From Desulfuromonadales bacterium (GTDB lineage: Bacteria > Desulfobacterota > JAENJC01): DNA of 37,675 nucleotides. Below, piece after piece: positions 15,608 to 25,800 of this stretch. The notes below the pieces were generated by a model. That model was given only the letters and a program-made list of their open reading frames with translations. It had not been told where the DNA came from and did not search any database. Positions within the stretch are counted from its first letter, which is position 1, and each line of letters begins with the position of its first letter. Where the stretch lies: positions 1-37,675 of the forward strand of contig CAKKSC010000039.1 in assembly GCA_919902985.1 (NCBI GenBank), written 5' to 3'. The translations under genes and the position numbers were made by a program.

Positions 15608-15734
15608 TGCACTCTCATCAGCGGTATCTTTTATGCTTTAGCCGCAACCTATCACAATTAGCGAACTGTGGCAAGATGGCTTAATTGAAGGTCCGAAGGA
15701 CACCACCAGGACTGAGGATGCGGTTTCACCTGCC

Positions 15735-16064
15735 TCACCACTCCTTGAATATGAAGAATGTCGCTCCAATAATCATTGCAAACCCCACAAGATAGTTCCA
15801 CTTCAGCTCTTCCTTGAGGTAGACAACTGAAAATATACAGAAGATGACGAGGGTAATGACCTCCTGGATCGTTTTTAGCTGCGCCGCAGAAAACTGATAA
15901 TGCCCTATCCTGTTGGCAGGCACCTGGAAGCAGTATTCAAGAAAGGCGATGAGCCAGCTTATCACGATCACCTTGAACACGGATGTATGTTTGTATTTCA
16001 GGTGTCCGTACCATGCGATGGTCATGAATATGTTCGATATGGTTAAAAGGATGATGGTTTTCAT
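15735..16064 (-). CDS. DUF486 (DMT-like) membrane protein
   Basis: A 109-residue, four-helix membrane protein of the DUF486 family, a small relative of drug/metabolite transporters. Recognisable blocks are NIFMTIAWYGHLKYK at the start, WLIAFLEYCFQVPANRIGHY in the middle, and FSVVYLKEELKWNYLVGFAM near the end. Function unknown. No clear Shine-Dalgarno sequence precedes the ATG at 16064. It is flanked by unrelated genes. Confidence 0.85.
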   Translation of the reverse strand: MKTIILLTISNIFMTIAWYGHLKYKHTSVFKVIVISWLIAFLEYCFQVPANRIGHYQFSAAQLKTIQEVITLVIFCIFSVVYLKEELKWNYLVGFAMIIGATFFIFKEW

Positions 16065-16182
16065 GATTTCAGACTCTTTTTTCGTGGTTCCACTAAATCT
16101 TCTACCCTCTGTTCTTGTATGTTCAACACCAAGATCAACAACAGTTTGTAAAGATTTTTCAGACGGAACTGTTTACACCAGT

Positions 16183-18363
16183 TCATCCACCTTTGCTCAT
16201 CCACGCCCTTACCAGCTTGGCCTCTTCATAAGTCACCAAGTCGTTAAATTGCTCAACTACAGGCCCAAGGTTCCAGTGCTTTGTTGTAGAAAACAGCTCC
16301 TCAATCATGCGCCTCTTTTTGGGGTCAATAAGGTTGTCTATCTCAATGCCGCGCCCTTCAAGGATCAGCTTTTCGATATGGGTGGCAATAGTGGACTGGG
16401 CAAGATTGCGCTCCCGCGCGATCTCTTCCATTGACATCCCTTTTGTTAAAAGCCTGTATGTCTTCTCCACCGTCTCGCCTGTCTTCTTTTCACTGGTTCG
16501 AGGACGGTCAATGGAGACGGCCTGCCGTTCAGATATTATTATGCCGGGATTTTCACTCAGGTATCTCTTTATCTCGGAAACGAAGGCGTCTCCGTACCGC
16601 TTGAGCTTGCTGTCGCCAACCCCGCTGGTCTTTCTCATATCAGTAAGCGTTATCGGGTAGCATCTGCACATCTCGTGTAGGGTCTTGTCCGAAAACACGA
16701 CAAAGGGAGGGACCTGCTCCTCTTCGGCGATCCCCTTCCTCAATGAACGAAGTCTCTCAAAAAGGGCAGTGTCATACTGTTCGAATATCCCCCTCTTCGT
16801 CTGCCCCTTCCTTTTCTCCGCGTCTCTCTTCAGGGCCGCAACCTGTTCCCTGCCGTAGAGGGCATTCTGACCCTTTTCCGTCAGCTTCAATACAGGATAC
16901 GGTTCCCCCTCCTGCCTGAGGGCATCCTGGGCAAGGAGTTCGTCAACGATAAACCGCCAGTGCTTCTTGTCCCTGTCCTTTCCTGCGCCATATGTCTTAA
17001 TCATGTCGTGCTGTAGCTCGCGGATGCGCTTTGTGTCAGCTCCCGTCACTATGTCTACTATGTGGCCTATGCCGAACCTTTCCTGTGTCCTTGATACTGC
17101 CGACATGACTATCTGGGCATCTCTTGTGATGTCAAACTGTTCGACAGAGCCGGTGCAGATATCGCAGTTGCCGCAGTTGTCAACAGGGTACTCCTCCCCG
17201 AAATACCCCAGAAGCTGCCTTCTCCTGCAAACATTGTGAGAGGCAAACTTGACCACCTGGTTAAGCTTCTCAAGGGACATGGAGCGTTCCGTGTCGTCGG
17301 TTATCTGATCAATAAAAAAGCGGATCTTGGGTATATCTCCCATGCCGAAAAAGAGGAGGCAGTGGGCAGGCTCTCCATCGCGCCCTGCGCGCCCCGTCTC
17401 CTGGTAGTATCCCTCGATATTCTTAGGGAGATCGGCGTGTACTACAAACCGCACATTGGACTTGTCTATCCCCATGCCGAAGGCTATGGTTGCCACAATC
17501 ACAGCTGCCTCGTCCCTGTTGAACGCATCCTGGTTTTTGCCCCGGACATCTGTTGACAGCCCGGCATGGTATGGGAGCGCCTTTATCCCGTTGCGCACTA
17601 AAAAATCCGCCGTATCAGTAACAGAGTCGCGGGTGGTCCGGTAGATGATCCCAGGTTCGTCGGGATGTCCCCTGATGAATTCAATTATCTGGGTCTCGAC
17701 CTGTGTCTTTCTTTCTACCTGATAATAGAGGTTTGGACGGTTAAATGACGCCCGAACTAAGAAGGGTGCCCTGAGCCCCAGTTTCCCGCAGATGTCTTCC
17801 TGCACCTTGGGCGTGGCTGTCGCAGTAAAGGCCGCTATAGGCACGTCCGGGAAGCTCTTTGGTATGACCGACAGGCTCAGATAATCCGGCCGGAAGTCGT
17901 GACCCCATTCGGAGATGCAGTGGGCCTCGTCTATGGCAAAGAGGGATATGGGAACGGACTTGAGCGTGTCAAGAAAGCCCGGCATGGCAAACCGCTCAGG
18001 GGCGATGTAGAGCAGTTCAATTTTGTTGCTCCTCAACTCGCGGAAGAGGTCGGAGACCTCCTGAGAGCCGAGGGAACTATTCAGATAAGCAGCAGCTATC
18101 CCGTTCTGTCTCGCTGCGTCAACCTGGTCCTTCATCAGCGATATTAACGGACTGACAATAACTGCCGTACCAGTCATTATCTTAGCAGGAAGCTGATAGC
18201 AGAGCGACTTCCCGCCCCCAGTAGGCATGACGGCAAAGACATCTTTCTTATACAGGACATTATTAATGATTGCTTCCTGGTTCGGACGGAATTCATGAAA
18301 GCCGAAGACGGTCTTCAGGGTGTGGTGGATGGCTTGATCTATGGTTTGGTTGTTATGAGGCAT
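16183..18363 (-). CDS. recQ: ATP-dependent DNA helicase RecQ
   Basis: A 3'-5' superfamily II helicase of DNA repair. The 726 residues hold: motif I MPTGGGKSLCYQLPA (about residue 50), motif II AIDEAHCISEWGHDFRPDY, motif VI QETGRAGRDGEP near 330, the zinc-binding cysteines in CRRRQLLGYFGEEYPVDNCGNC followed by DIC, and an RQC winged helix. An HRDC domain lies near 510-590, and a last helix-turn-helix reads MSMEEIARERNLAQSTIATH. The ATG at 18363 is preferred to a TTG at 18372. The gene lies 35 bases downstream of purN on the same strand and may be read from the purine genes. Confidence 0.95.
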   Translation of the reverse strand: MPHNNQTIDQAIHHTLKTVFGFHEFRPNQEAIINNVLYKKDVFAVMPTGGGKSLCYQLPAKIMTGTAVIVSPLISLMKDQVDAARQNGIAAAYLNSSLGSQEVSDLFRELRSNKIELLYIAPERFAMPGFLDTLKSVPISLFAIDEAHCISEWGHDFRPDYLSLSVIPKSFPDVPIAAFTATATPKVQEDICGKLGLRAPFLVRASFNRPNLYYQVERKTQVETQIIEFIRGHPDEPGIIYRTTRDSVTDTADFLVRNGIKALPYHAGLSTDVRGKNQDAFNRDEAAVIVATIAFGMGIDKSNVRFVVHADLPKNIEGYYQETGRAGRDGEPAHCLLFFGMGDIPKIRFFIDQITDDTERSMSLEKLNQVVKFASHNVCRRRQLLGYFGEEYPVDNCGNCDICTGSVEQFDITRDAQIVMSAVSRTQERFGIGHIVDIVTGADTKRIRELQHDMIKTYGAGKDRDKKHWRFIVDELLAQDALRQEGEPYPVLKLTEKGQNALYGREQVAALKRDAEKRKGQTKRGIFEQYDTALFERLRSLRKGIAEEEQVPPFVVFSDKTLHEMCRCYPITLTDMRKTSGVGDSKLKRYGDAFVSEIKRYLSENPGIIISERQAVSIDRPRTSEKKTGETVEKTYRLLTKGMSMEEIARERNLAQSTIATHIEKLILEGRGIEIDNLIDPKKRRMIEELFSTTKHWNLGPVVEQFNDLVTYEEAKLVRAWMSKGG

Positions 18364-18397
18364 AATGCCCAACTCTTATGTAAGAAGATTTGATGAA

Positions 18398-19054
18398 TTA
18401 ATATGACACCGGCGGATTTTCCATCGCTCCTTCGGTCTTTGGATGGTCTTTTACTGACACCCTGCGCTCCTTCACCTCAAGCCTTCCCTCTGCAAAGAGC
18501 TTTATTGCGTAAGGGTATATCCTGTGCTCTTCCTTTAGAATCCGGGCTGACAGGGTCTCCTCTGTGTCGTTATCATAGACTGGGACCACTGCCTGGATGA
18601 TAATGGGGCCTGTGTCCACACCCTCATCGACAAAATGTACTGTGCACCCTGAGAACTTCGCTCCGTATTCTATTGCCTTCTCCTGGACGTGTAGGCCTGG
18701 GAAGGATGGGAGTAAGGCAGGGTGGATGTTCATTATCCTCATAGGGAAGGCATTTATCAAGATTCTGGTTACAACCCTCATGAATCCTGCCAGTACGACA
18801 AGCTCTACATTATGGTCTTTTAATATCCCGACCAGTTGAGTGTCAAAGTCCTCCCTGTTCTGGAAAGTTTTTGATTGGACAGCCTCGGTTTTGATCCCAT
18901 TCAGTTCAGCCCTTTTCAGGGCATATGCCTCCGGTTTATCAGAAATGACAACGGCAATCTCGCAGGGGAGATTGCCGCATTTAATGTAATCTATTATGGC
19001 TTGAAGATTGGAGCCGCTCCCTGATGCAAGGACTCCAAGCCTGAGCTTAGACAT
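18398..19054 (-). CDS. purN: Phosphoribosylglycinamide formyltransferase
   Basis: Transfers a formyl group from 10-formyltetrahydrofolate to GAR in purine synthesis. The 218-residue protein begins MSKLRLGVLASGSGSNLQAI and has the catalytic Asn-His of NIHPALLPSFPG near residue 106 and the catalytic Asp in DEGVDTGPII. The open frame extends to 19093, but the ATG at 19054 fits the family start and overlaps the purM end by eight bases, indicating translational coupling. Confidence 0.95.
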   Translation of the reverse strand: MSKLRLGVLASGSGSNLQAIIDYIKCGNLPCEIAVVISDKPEAYALKRAELNGIKTEAVQSKTFQNREDFDTQLVGILKDHNVELVVLAGFMRVVTRILINAFPMRIMNIHPALLPSFPGLHVQEKAIEYGAKFSGCTVHFVDEGVDTGPIIIQAVVPVYDNDTEETLSARILKEEHRIYPYAIKLFAEGRLEVKERRVSVKDHPKTEGAMENPPVSY

Positions 19055-20093
19055 ATTCGATGCTGTCCTCTTTGTCCTTTCGCTCAACAACATCTCCGAT
19101 TACCCAGGCCTTCTCCTTCAATCCGTTAAGCCTGATCATTACATCGTCTACCTGGTCCTGTCTGACCATCATAACCATCCCTATCCCGTTGTTGAAGGTC
19201 CTGAACATTTCTTCGTCGGACAGCTTCCCCTGTTCCTTAAGAAAACCGAATATGGGCTGCGTCTCCCATGAACCTGTCTTTATCCTGACCTTGCAGCTCT
19301 TTGGCACAACCCTCGGAATATTCTCTGTAAAGCCTCCGCCGGTTATGTGTGCCATACCGTTGACATTGAACTCCCTGACAATATGAAGCATGCTCTTGAC
19401 GTATATCCTTGTCGGCGTAAGTAGCTCCTCGCCAATAGTCTTCCCAAGCTCTGGGATCTGGTCGCCAATCTTCAATCTGTGGTTTTCAAAACAGATCTTT
19501 CTCACCAGGGAATAGCCGTTTGAATGCAGTCCGCTTGATGCAATTCCAATAACCTTATTTCCAACATTTACCCTGGAACCCTCTATGAGGTTGTCATGGT
19601 CAACAGCTCCGACTGCAAATCCGGCTATATCGTATTCTCCATCCTTGTAGAAGGTCGGCATTTCCGCAGTTTCTCCGCCAATGAGTGCACAGCCAGCCTC
19701 CTTGCATCCGTCTGCAATCCCCTTGACGACCTGGGCTGCCTTTTCAGGATCAAGCTTTCCGGTTGCAAAGTAATCCAGGAAAAAGAGCGGCTCAGCCCCC
19801 TGGACAATAACATCGTTTACGCACATCGCAACCAGGTCTATACCCACTGTGTCGTGCTTGTCCATCATGAAAGCGATCTTGAGCTTTGTCCCGACACCGT
19901 CTGTAGATGATACAAGGACCGGGTTCTTGTATTTATTGTTCCTCAGGCTGAAGAGGCCGCCAAAACCGCCGATATCAGCCAGGACCTCAGGCCTTGACGT
20001 GGCCTTTACCATGGGCTTTATAAGTTCTACAAATCTATTGCCGGCATCAATGTTTACACCGGCCTCTGCGTATGCGTCCTTCTTCTTCGGCAT
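19047..20093 (-). CDS. purM: Phosphoribosylformylglycinamidine cyclo-ligase (AIR synthetase)
   Basis: Makes aminoimidazole ribonucleotide from FGAM with ATP. 348 residues, the usual size. Signatures: YAEAGVNIDAGNRFVELI at the start, VSSTDGVGTKLKIAF near residue 60, IGGETAEMPTFYKDGEYD near 140, GIASSGLHSNGYSLVRKI, and HITGGGFTENIPRV in the second half. A strong AAAGGAGG site precedes the ATG. The gene pair purM-purN overlaps. The leader contains an inverted repeat shared with the end of rlmN. Confidence 0.96.
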   Translation of the reverse strand: MPKKKDAYAEAGVNIDAGNRFVELIKPMVKATSRPEVLADIGGFGGLFSLRNNKYKNPVLVSSTDGVGTKLKIAFMMDKHDTVGIDLVAMCVNDVIVQGAEPLFFLDYFATGKLDPEKAAQVVKGIADGCKEAGCALIGGETAEMPTFYKDGEYDIAGFAVGAVDHDNLIEGSRVNVGNKVIGIASSGLHSNGYSLVRKICFENHRLKIGDQIPELGKTIGEELLTPTRIYVKSMLHIVREFNVNGMAHITGGGFTENIPRVVPKSCKVRIKTGSWETQPIFGFLKEQGKLSDEEMFRTFNNGIGMVMMVRQDQVDDVMIRLNGLKEKAWVIGDVVERKDKEDSIEYV

Positions 20094-20129
20094 TACTAAA
20101 AACCTCCTTTAAAATCTGAACACAATATT

Positions 20130-20204
20130 ACCACAAAGTTCACGAAGTGCACAAAGTTTCTGTTCCTATTAGGCTCCCTTTGTGTCCTTAGTGCTCTTTG
20201 TGGT
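20130..20204. repeat. CACAAAG-type inverted repeat spanning the end of rlmN
   Basis: The 27-base arms at 20130-20156 and 20178-20204 begin ACCACAAAG and end CTTTGTGGT; they are reverse complements at 22 of 27 positions. The right arm encodes the last residues of RlmN (HHKEH) and its stop codon at 20190-20188. The left arm lies in the purM leader. Same architecture as the repeats at 8226 and 32417. Confidence 0.7.
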
Positions 20205-21234
20205 GCAAATCTTTTAACAGCTTCCCCCTGAGCTGTCCGCAGGCTGCGGATATATCAAGTCCCTTGCTTGTCCTGAGAAGCGCAGTGTATCCAACATTCT
20301 GGAGTATCTCCTGGAATGCGCGAATGGCCTCGTCAGAAGGCCTCCTGAACTCTGATCCCGCATGCTCGTTATAAGGGATCAGGTTTATCTTGCACGGAAT
20401 CCCTTTGACCAGCCTGGCCAGCCTCCTCGCATCCTCAAGAGAATCGTTGATCCCTTTTATCAGGATATACTCAAATGTTATCCTCCTCCTTGGAGGTAAG
20501 GGATACTCCCTGCAAGCAGACAAAAGTTTGTTCAAGGGGTACTTTTTATTTACAGGCATCAGCCTGGTTCTGACCTCGTCGGTAGTTGCATTAAGCGAGA
20601 CAGCAAGATTTACGTTTGTATCCGAGCCTAATCTCAGCATCTCCGGGACTATCCCTGATGTTGAAACCGTTATCTTTCGAGTGGAAAAGCTCATGCCCTC
20701 CCCGTATATCATTATCTTAATTGCTTTCAGGACGTTGTCGTAATTAAGAAGGGGTTCTCCCATCCCCATTAATACTATATTTGTTAATTGGGCCTCTTCC
20801 GGCAGGTCGTCCTGAACTGCGCATATCTGGTTTATTATTTCAGAGGTATCCAGATTCCTGACAAATCCGCCGCTCCCTGTCATACAGAAACCGCAGTCCA
20901 GAGGGCACCCCACCTGGCTTGATATGCAGAGTGTCAGCCTGTCTTCATCCGGGATGAGGACGCTTTCTATGGAGTTGCCGTCCTTGAGATGGAATAGATA
21001 CTTTTTCGTCCCGTCCTTAGAGACCTCAACCTTTGTCGCCTGAATGGTGCTGATAAAGGCAATACCTTTCAACGCTTCCCTGAAATCCTTGGCCAGGTTT
21101 GTCATATCATCAAAGGATCTGACCCTCTTCTGATAGACCCATTTAATTATCTGGGAGGCCCTGAACTTTTCCTTTCCGAGATGCGCGATAAAGGCGGAGA
21201 GTTCTTCAACTGTGAGGTTTTTGATGTCTACCAT
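20188..21234 (-). CDS. rlmN: 23S rRNA (A2503-C2)/tRNA (A37-C2) methyltransferase RlmN
   Basis: Radical-SAM enzyme that methylates A2503 of 23S rRNA and A37 of some tRNAs. In 348 residues: the Fe-S motif [15 protein letters not shown] (C-x3-C-x2-C), [26 protein letters not shown], and the catalytic C-terminal Cys in [12 protein letters not shown]. The ATG at 21234 ([12 protein letters not shown]) is chosen; the frame runs upstream to 21273 through a palindromic repeat. The last residues come from an intergenic repeat. It follows ndk on the same strand with the palindrome between. Confidence 0.95.
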   Translation of the reverse strand: MVDIKNLTVEELSAFIAHLGKEKFRASQIIKWVYQKRVRSFDDMTNLAKDFREALKGIAFISTIQATKVEVSKDGTKKYLFHLKDGNSIESVLIPDEDRLTLCISSQVGCPLDCGFCMTGSGGFVRNLDTSEIINQICAVQDDLPEEAQLTNIVLMGMGEPLLNYDNVLKAIKIMIYGEGMSFSTRKITVSTSGIVPEMLRLGSDTNVNLAVSLNATTDEVRTRLMPVNKKYPLNKLLSACREYPLPPRRRITFEYILIKGINDSLEDARRLARLVKGIPCKINLIPYNEHAGSEFRRPSDEAIRAFQEILQNVGYTALLRTSKGLDISAACGQLRGKLLKDLHHKEH

Positions 21235-21256
21235 AATAAAACGTGCGGCGTAAACC

Positions 21257-21284
21257 GTAGGGGCGTATTGCAATACGCCCCTAC
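21257..21284. repeat. Perfect 28-base palindrome between ndk and rlmN
   Basis: GTAGGGGCGTATTG is followed directly by its exact reverse complement, CAATACGCCCCTAC. It starts one base beyond the ndk stop codon. There is no T-run, so it is a weak terminator at best; it looks like a REP-type intergenic repeat and could stabilise the ndk message. Confidence 0.75.
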
Positions 21285-21285
21285 C

Positions 21286-21699
21286 CTAAAATATTTCCAA
21301 GGCATTGAAGAAGTAAGAGATCTCGAACGCAGCGGTCTCCGGGCCGTCTGAGCCGTGGACCACATTCCTCTCTATGTCTGCGGCAAAATCCTTCCTTATG
21401 GTGCCGGGGGCAGCATCTTTCGGGTTTGTGGCGCCCATCAACTCCCTGTTCTTAGCAATGGCATTATTCCCCTCAAGGACTATGGTAACAACAGGCCCCT
21501 CTGACATGAACTCAGTAAGGCTCCCGAAGAACGGCCTTGCCCTGTGGACTGCATAGAACCCCTCGGCCTGGGCCTTTGTCATGTGTATTTTCTTTATAGC
21601 CGCAATCCTCAGCCCGTTTGCCTCAAACCTCTTTATCACCTCACCTATGACGTTCTTCTTGACCCCGTCCGGCTTGATGATAGATAAAGTCCTTTCCAT
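21286..21699 (-). CDS. ndk: Nucleoside diphosphate kinase
   Basis: Transfers phosphate from ATP to other nucleoside diphosphates through a phosphohistidine. 137 residues: [20 protein letters not shown] at the start, [20 protein letters not shown] in the middle, [18 protein letters not shown], and the active-site His in [17 protein letters not shown] near residue 115. A GGAGG site precedes the ATG. It marks the left border of the AT-rich island. Confidence 0.96.
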   Translation of the reverse strand: MERTLSIIKPDGVKKNVIGEVIKRFEANGLRIAAIKKIHMTKAQAEGFYAVHRARPFFGSLTEFMSEGPVVTIVLEGNNAIAKNRELMGATNPKDAAPGTIRKDFAADIERNVVHGSDGPETAAFEISYFFNALEIF

Positions 21700-21736
21700 A
21701 TTTTCCCTCCTCTAAAATGATTTTTGATGGATGAAA

Positions 21737-21765
21737 AGAGTAAACGGAAAAGGCGCTTTTGTCAA
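21737..21765 (-). promoter_or_regulatory. ndk promoter
   Basis: Minus strand: TTGACA (21765-21760), 17-base spacer, TACTCT (21742-21737), then 37 bases including a Shine-Dalgarno sequence before the ndk ATG. A second TTGACA lies 23 bases further upstream. Confidence 0.6.
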
Positions 21766-21815
21766 TGGCTTTATTGCCTTTGTCAAGCCAAAATAGAAAT
21801 GTAGCGTTTCCAAGC

Positions 21816-21844
21816 TTGAATTTTTGTTTAATCTGTTCTATGAT
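21816..21844 (+). promoter_or_regulatory. Promoter of the Ssp-like operon
   Basis: TTGAAT (21816-21821), 17-base spacer, TATGAT (21839-21844), about 77 bases before the first gene of the island. The leader in between is AT-rich with no strong hairpin. Confidence 0.6.
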
Positions 21845-21921
21845 GGTTTCACGTTGGCTATCTTTAAATAATGTTAACCTCGACAATATCTTATCTCTAC
21901 CCTCTTTAGGTCATAATCCCT

Positions 21922-22803
21922 ATGAATAATCTAACCTTTTCCGGTCACGAATCCTTCATCTGCAAACAGTTATGGCTGAAAAAAGCATTTGATTTTGCAA
22001 ATGAGGGAAGAAGCTTTAATGATGAAACCTCTGTTATTGATTTAGGTGTTGGAAAAAATATGGTGGCCTCTCTCCGGTTTTGGGGTAAGGCGTTTGAAAT
22101 GTTAACTGAAAGAGATGCTCCAACGGAACTAGCTCAATATCTTTTCGGGAAAAATGGTAAAGATGTTTATTTGGAAGACTACGGCACCATTTGGCTTTTA
22201 CATTATCATTTAGTAAAAACCGGCAAAGCATCTATTTATAATTTGGTTTTTAATGAATTCAGAAGGGAGCGAGTAGATTTTACACGGGAACAGCTGTTGG
22301 GATTTCTTATCCGAAAGTGCAGGGAATTTAATGCAAATACTGATAACGAAAATACTATTCAAAGAGACATTAATATTTTTTTAAGAACTTACATTAAACC
22401 ACAGAAAGACGAAAGGGTAGAGGTTGAAGACGATTTTGCCGGTGTTCTAATGGATTTGGATTTAGTTAAGCATTACAAACAGCGCAATGCTGAGGGTAAA
22501 ATGACAGATTGGTATAAAATCGAAGGCGATGAGAGGCCTGATCTACCATATCAAATCATCCTATACGTAATACTTGATAATTATAGAGGACAGAGATCTA
22601 TTACCTTAAGAGAATTACAGGTTGGGCAGAATTCACCTGGGACGATATTCGCTTTGAATGGAGAAGGACTACACAATAAGTTAAACAGGATAACAGAAGA
22701 GTATAATGAGGCCGTATATACAGAAACCGCGGGTAACCAGCTTTTTCAGTTGAAGAAAGAATTAAAACCACAAGACATTCTTAATGATTACTATGGAAGA
22801 TAG
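21922..22803 (+). CDS. sspB: DUF4007 protein, SspB-like (DNA phosphorothioation)
   Basis: Best reading: the SspB component of an Ssp phosphorothioation system. From knowledge of the family, SspB proteins carry DUF4007 and are reported to nick DNA so that sulfur can be inserted on one strand. Seen here: 293 residues starting LTFSGHESFICKQLWLKKAF, the DUF4007 opening, then VIDLGVGKNMVASLRFWGKA near residue 42 and DYGTIWLLHYHL near 85, followed by a helical C-terminal half. The next two genes are an ATPase and a PAPS-reductase-like protein, which is what makes the call. No clear Shine-Dalgarno sequence precedes the ATG. Codon use is AT-richer than in the flanking housekeeping genes. The symbol is by analogy and unrelated to the ClpX adaptor SspB. 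Confidence 0.75.
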   Translation: MNNLTFSGHESFICKQLWLKKAFDFANEGRSFNDETSVIDLGVGKNMVASLRFWGKAFEMLTERDAPTELAQYLFGKNGKDVYLEDYGTIWLLHYHLVKTGKASIYNLVFNEFRRERVDFTREQLLGFLIRKCREFNANTDNENTIQRDINIFLRTYIKPQKDERVEVEDDFAGVLMDLDLVKHYKQRNAEGKMTDWYKIEGDERPDLPYQIILYVILDNYRGQRSITLRELQVGQNSPGTIFALNGEGLHNKLNRITEEYNEAVYTETAGNQLFQLKKELKPQDILNDYYGR

Positions 22804-22807
22804 AAAA

Positions 22808-25800
22808 ATGAGTAAATCCATCTTTTCACCATCGGTTAACATCATACGCGATGTAGATTCCAATCTGAATTATATTCCCACACCCAACTCTAAGCAGATT
22901 TTTAATCAACTCATTAATAATTACATAGAAGGAACGAGGTCGTTCAATATTGTTGGCGCATACGGCACTGGGAAATCGTCGTTTTTATGGGCATTTGAAA
23001 AAAATATCAATAAAAAACATAGCTATTTCGCGCCACTCAATGGGACATTTCATGAATTAAATGGTTTTGAATTCCGCTTTTTCCTTGGAGAGTTTAGTTC
23101 TACCATTGAGACGTTTGCAAAACAGTTAGGCTTTGCCTCTAAAAGAGATTTTTCCATGGAGGATGTAATACAGCTTATAGACAAGTATTATAAATCGATT
23201 ATCAAGTCAGGCAGAGGATTGGCCATAGTTATAGATGAATTCGGAAAATTTTTAGAATATGCCGCCAAAAATAATCCCGAAAGAGAATTGTATTTCATTC
23301 AGCAATTAGCTGAATATGTTAATGACCCAAGGAAACATATTTTTCTTATTACTACCCTTCATCAGGATTTTAACGGGTATGCTCGCAATCTGACAAAAAC
23401 ACAGCAAAACGAGTGGGACAAAGTCAAGGGTCGGTTAAAAGAAATCACTTTTAACGAGCCAGTAGAACAACTTTTATTTTTAGCAGCAGAGCGGTTAAGT
23501 GAATTAAAATTAGGGAATAAAGACAAAAATTTTTCAGGTCTATTTGAAAGCATTGAAAATGCAAATGCCTTTCCATTAAAAGACTATTTCAGCGAATCCT
23601 ACGCAGAAAAATTACTTCCATTTGACATTCTTTCTGCCGCAGTACTAACTTTAGCCTTGCAGAAATATGGACAGAATGAGCGCTCGTTATTTTCCTTCAT
23701 AGAATCCAATGATCATTTAAGCATTAAAGATTTCAACCAAAAGGCTCCTTACTACAATCTAAGCTGTGTTTATGATTACTTGATTCATAATTACTATTCA
23801 TTTCTCACCACAAAATACAACCCTCATTATACCCAGTGGTCAGCTATTAGAACTGCGATAGAAAGGGTAGAAGGGGTATTTAAAGAAAACATTGCCGATG
23901 GAGTCAAAGTAGTTAAGACCATTGGGTTATTGAACATTTTTGCGTCCGCATCTGCTCGCCCGGATAAAGAATTCGTCTGTAAGTACGCAAAATATAGTTT
24001 AGGCATCAATGATTCGGAAAAAATTATTAAAGCATTGGAAGGATTCAAGATCATCCGTTTTGTAAGGCATAGAAATAAATACATATTATTTGAAGGAACG
24101 GATCTTGATATTGAATTGGCCATCGACGGGGCAAGCAGCTTAGTTGAACGAGTCGTCAATGTAGTTCACCACCTTAATCATTTTTTTGATTTTCACTATA
24201 TTTCTGCTAAGGCCGCTTCCTATGAAAAGGGCACTCCTCGCTTCTTTGCCTTTCACCTGAGTGAAACACCAGCTGAACTGCATCCAGAAGGTGAGATCGA
24301 CGGCTATGTCAATCTTATCTTTTCTGAATCAATCAAGGAGAAGGATATTCAAGAAGCCTCGAAAAACTGTCAGGAAGCCATCTTATATGGTTGGTACAAA
24401 AATACTGCCGAAATTAAAAATCTGCTTTTTGAGATTGAAAAAGTTAAAAAAGTAAAAGAAACCCACCACGACGACAAGGTAGCCGTACGTGAATTAGAGG
24501 TGATATTACAACATCAGATAAAACTACTTAATCATTACGTGCTTGGGAATATTTATTCGAATGATTCACCAGTACTTTGGTATTTTGATGGGAACAGAAT
24601 GAGAATTGCGGATAGAAAATCATTTAATCGCTTTCTTTCTAATATCTGCACGGCAGTTTATTCTGATGCGCCTATTTACCGAAATGAAATGGTTAATAAA
24701 ACTCGGCTCTCTTCTCCTATTTTAACAGCGAGAAAGAACTTTGTACGTGCTTTAGTGGAAAACTGGGATAAAGGAGATTTAGGATTCGAGGTAAGTAAAT
24801 ATCCACCAGAAAAGACCATCTATCTTTCAATGCTTAAGAAAACCGGCATTCACCATGAAACCTCTATCGGATTTACACTAAATGAACCAATGGACAAAAC
24901 ATTTATGCCCCTTTGGCATACAGGAATTGAATTTCTACAAAGTACCAGACATGGTAAGCGCAGCCTACAGGAATTAGTTGACATTCTTCTTTCCAAGCCA
25001 TTTAAATTGAAACGAGGCTTTATTGATTTTTGGCTGCCTACATTTTTGTTCATCAAACGTGACGATTTTGCATTGTTTAATGATGAAGAGTATATCCCTT
25101 ACATAACAGAAGAAACTCTGGACTTGATAAGTAAAAAACCGAAGGATTATGAAATAAAGGCATTTGACATTGAAGGGGTCAAATTAGATTTATTTAACCA
25201 GTACCGACAACTGTTGAACCAGCCGCAGCAACAAAATCCTTCCAATCGAGCCTTTATTGAGACAATCCGACCGTTTCTTACCTTCTATCGGCAACTTCCT
25301 GCATATGCTAAAACTACGAAACGTTTAAACAAGAAAACGCTTGCGTTGAGAGAAGCGATTGCCTCTGCAAAAGATCCAGAAGAGTCCTTTTTTGAAAAAT
25401 TTCCTACGGCTCTTGGATATAATATAATTCAGCTTCAGAAAAGCCAGGATGCACTCCAGAAATATGTTGAGCAGTTACAAAATAGTATACGTGAAATACG
25501 TACCTCCTATGATGAATTAATTAATAGGGTGGAAAGTTTTTTATTTAATGAAATTCTCGGAGAGAGTTCATCATTTCCTGAATATAAAACTACTTTGCAG
25601 GATCGGTTTAAGAAAGTTAAAAAGCATTTACTTTTGCCTCATCAGAAAATTTTTTATCAGCGGTTAATGTCAGCGTTGGATGATCGAAAGGCTTGGTTAA
25701 GCTCTATTGGGCAGGCCTGCTTAGGTAAAGCATTAGAAGCTATTTCTGATGATGAGGAAAAGGTGCTTTACGAGAAGCTCAGGGATATTATCCATGAGTT

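Noticed and set aside
21641-21886. 81-codon open frame on the minus strand upstream of ndk
   Set aside because: It overlaps the ndk start out of frame and covers the ndk promoter. The composition and lack of a ribosome site speak against a gene.
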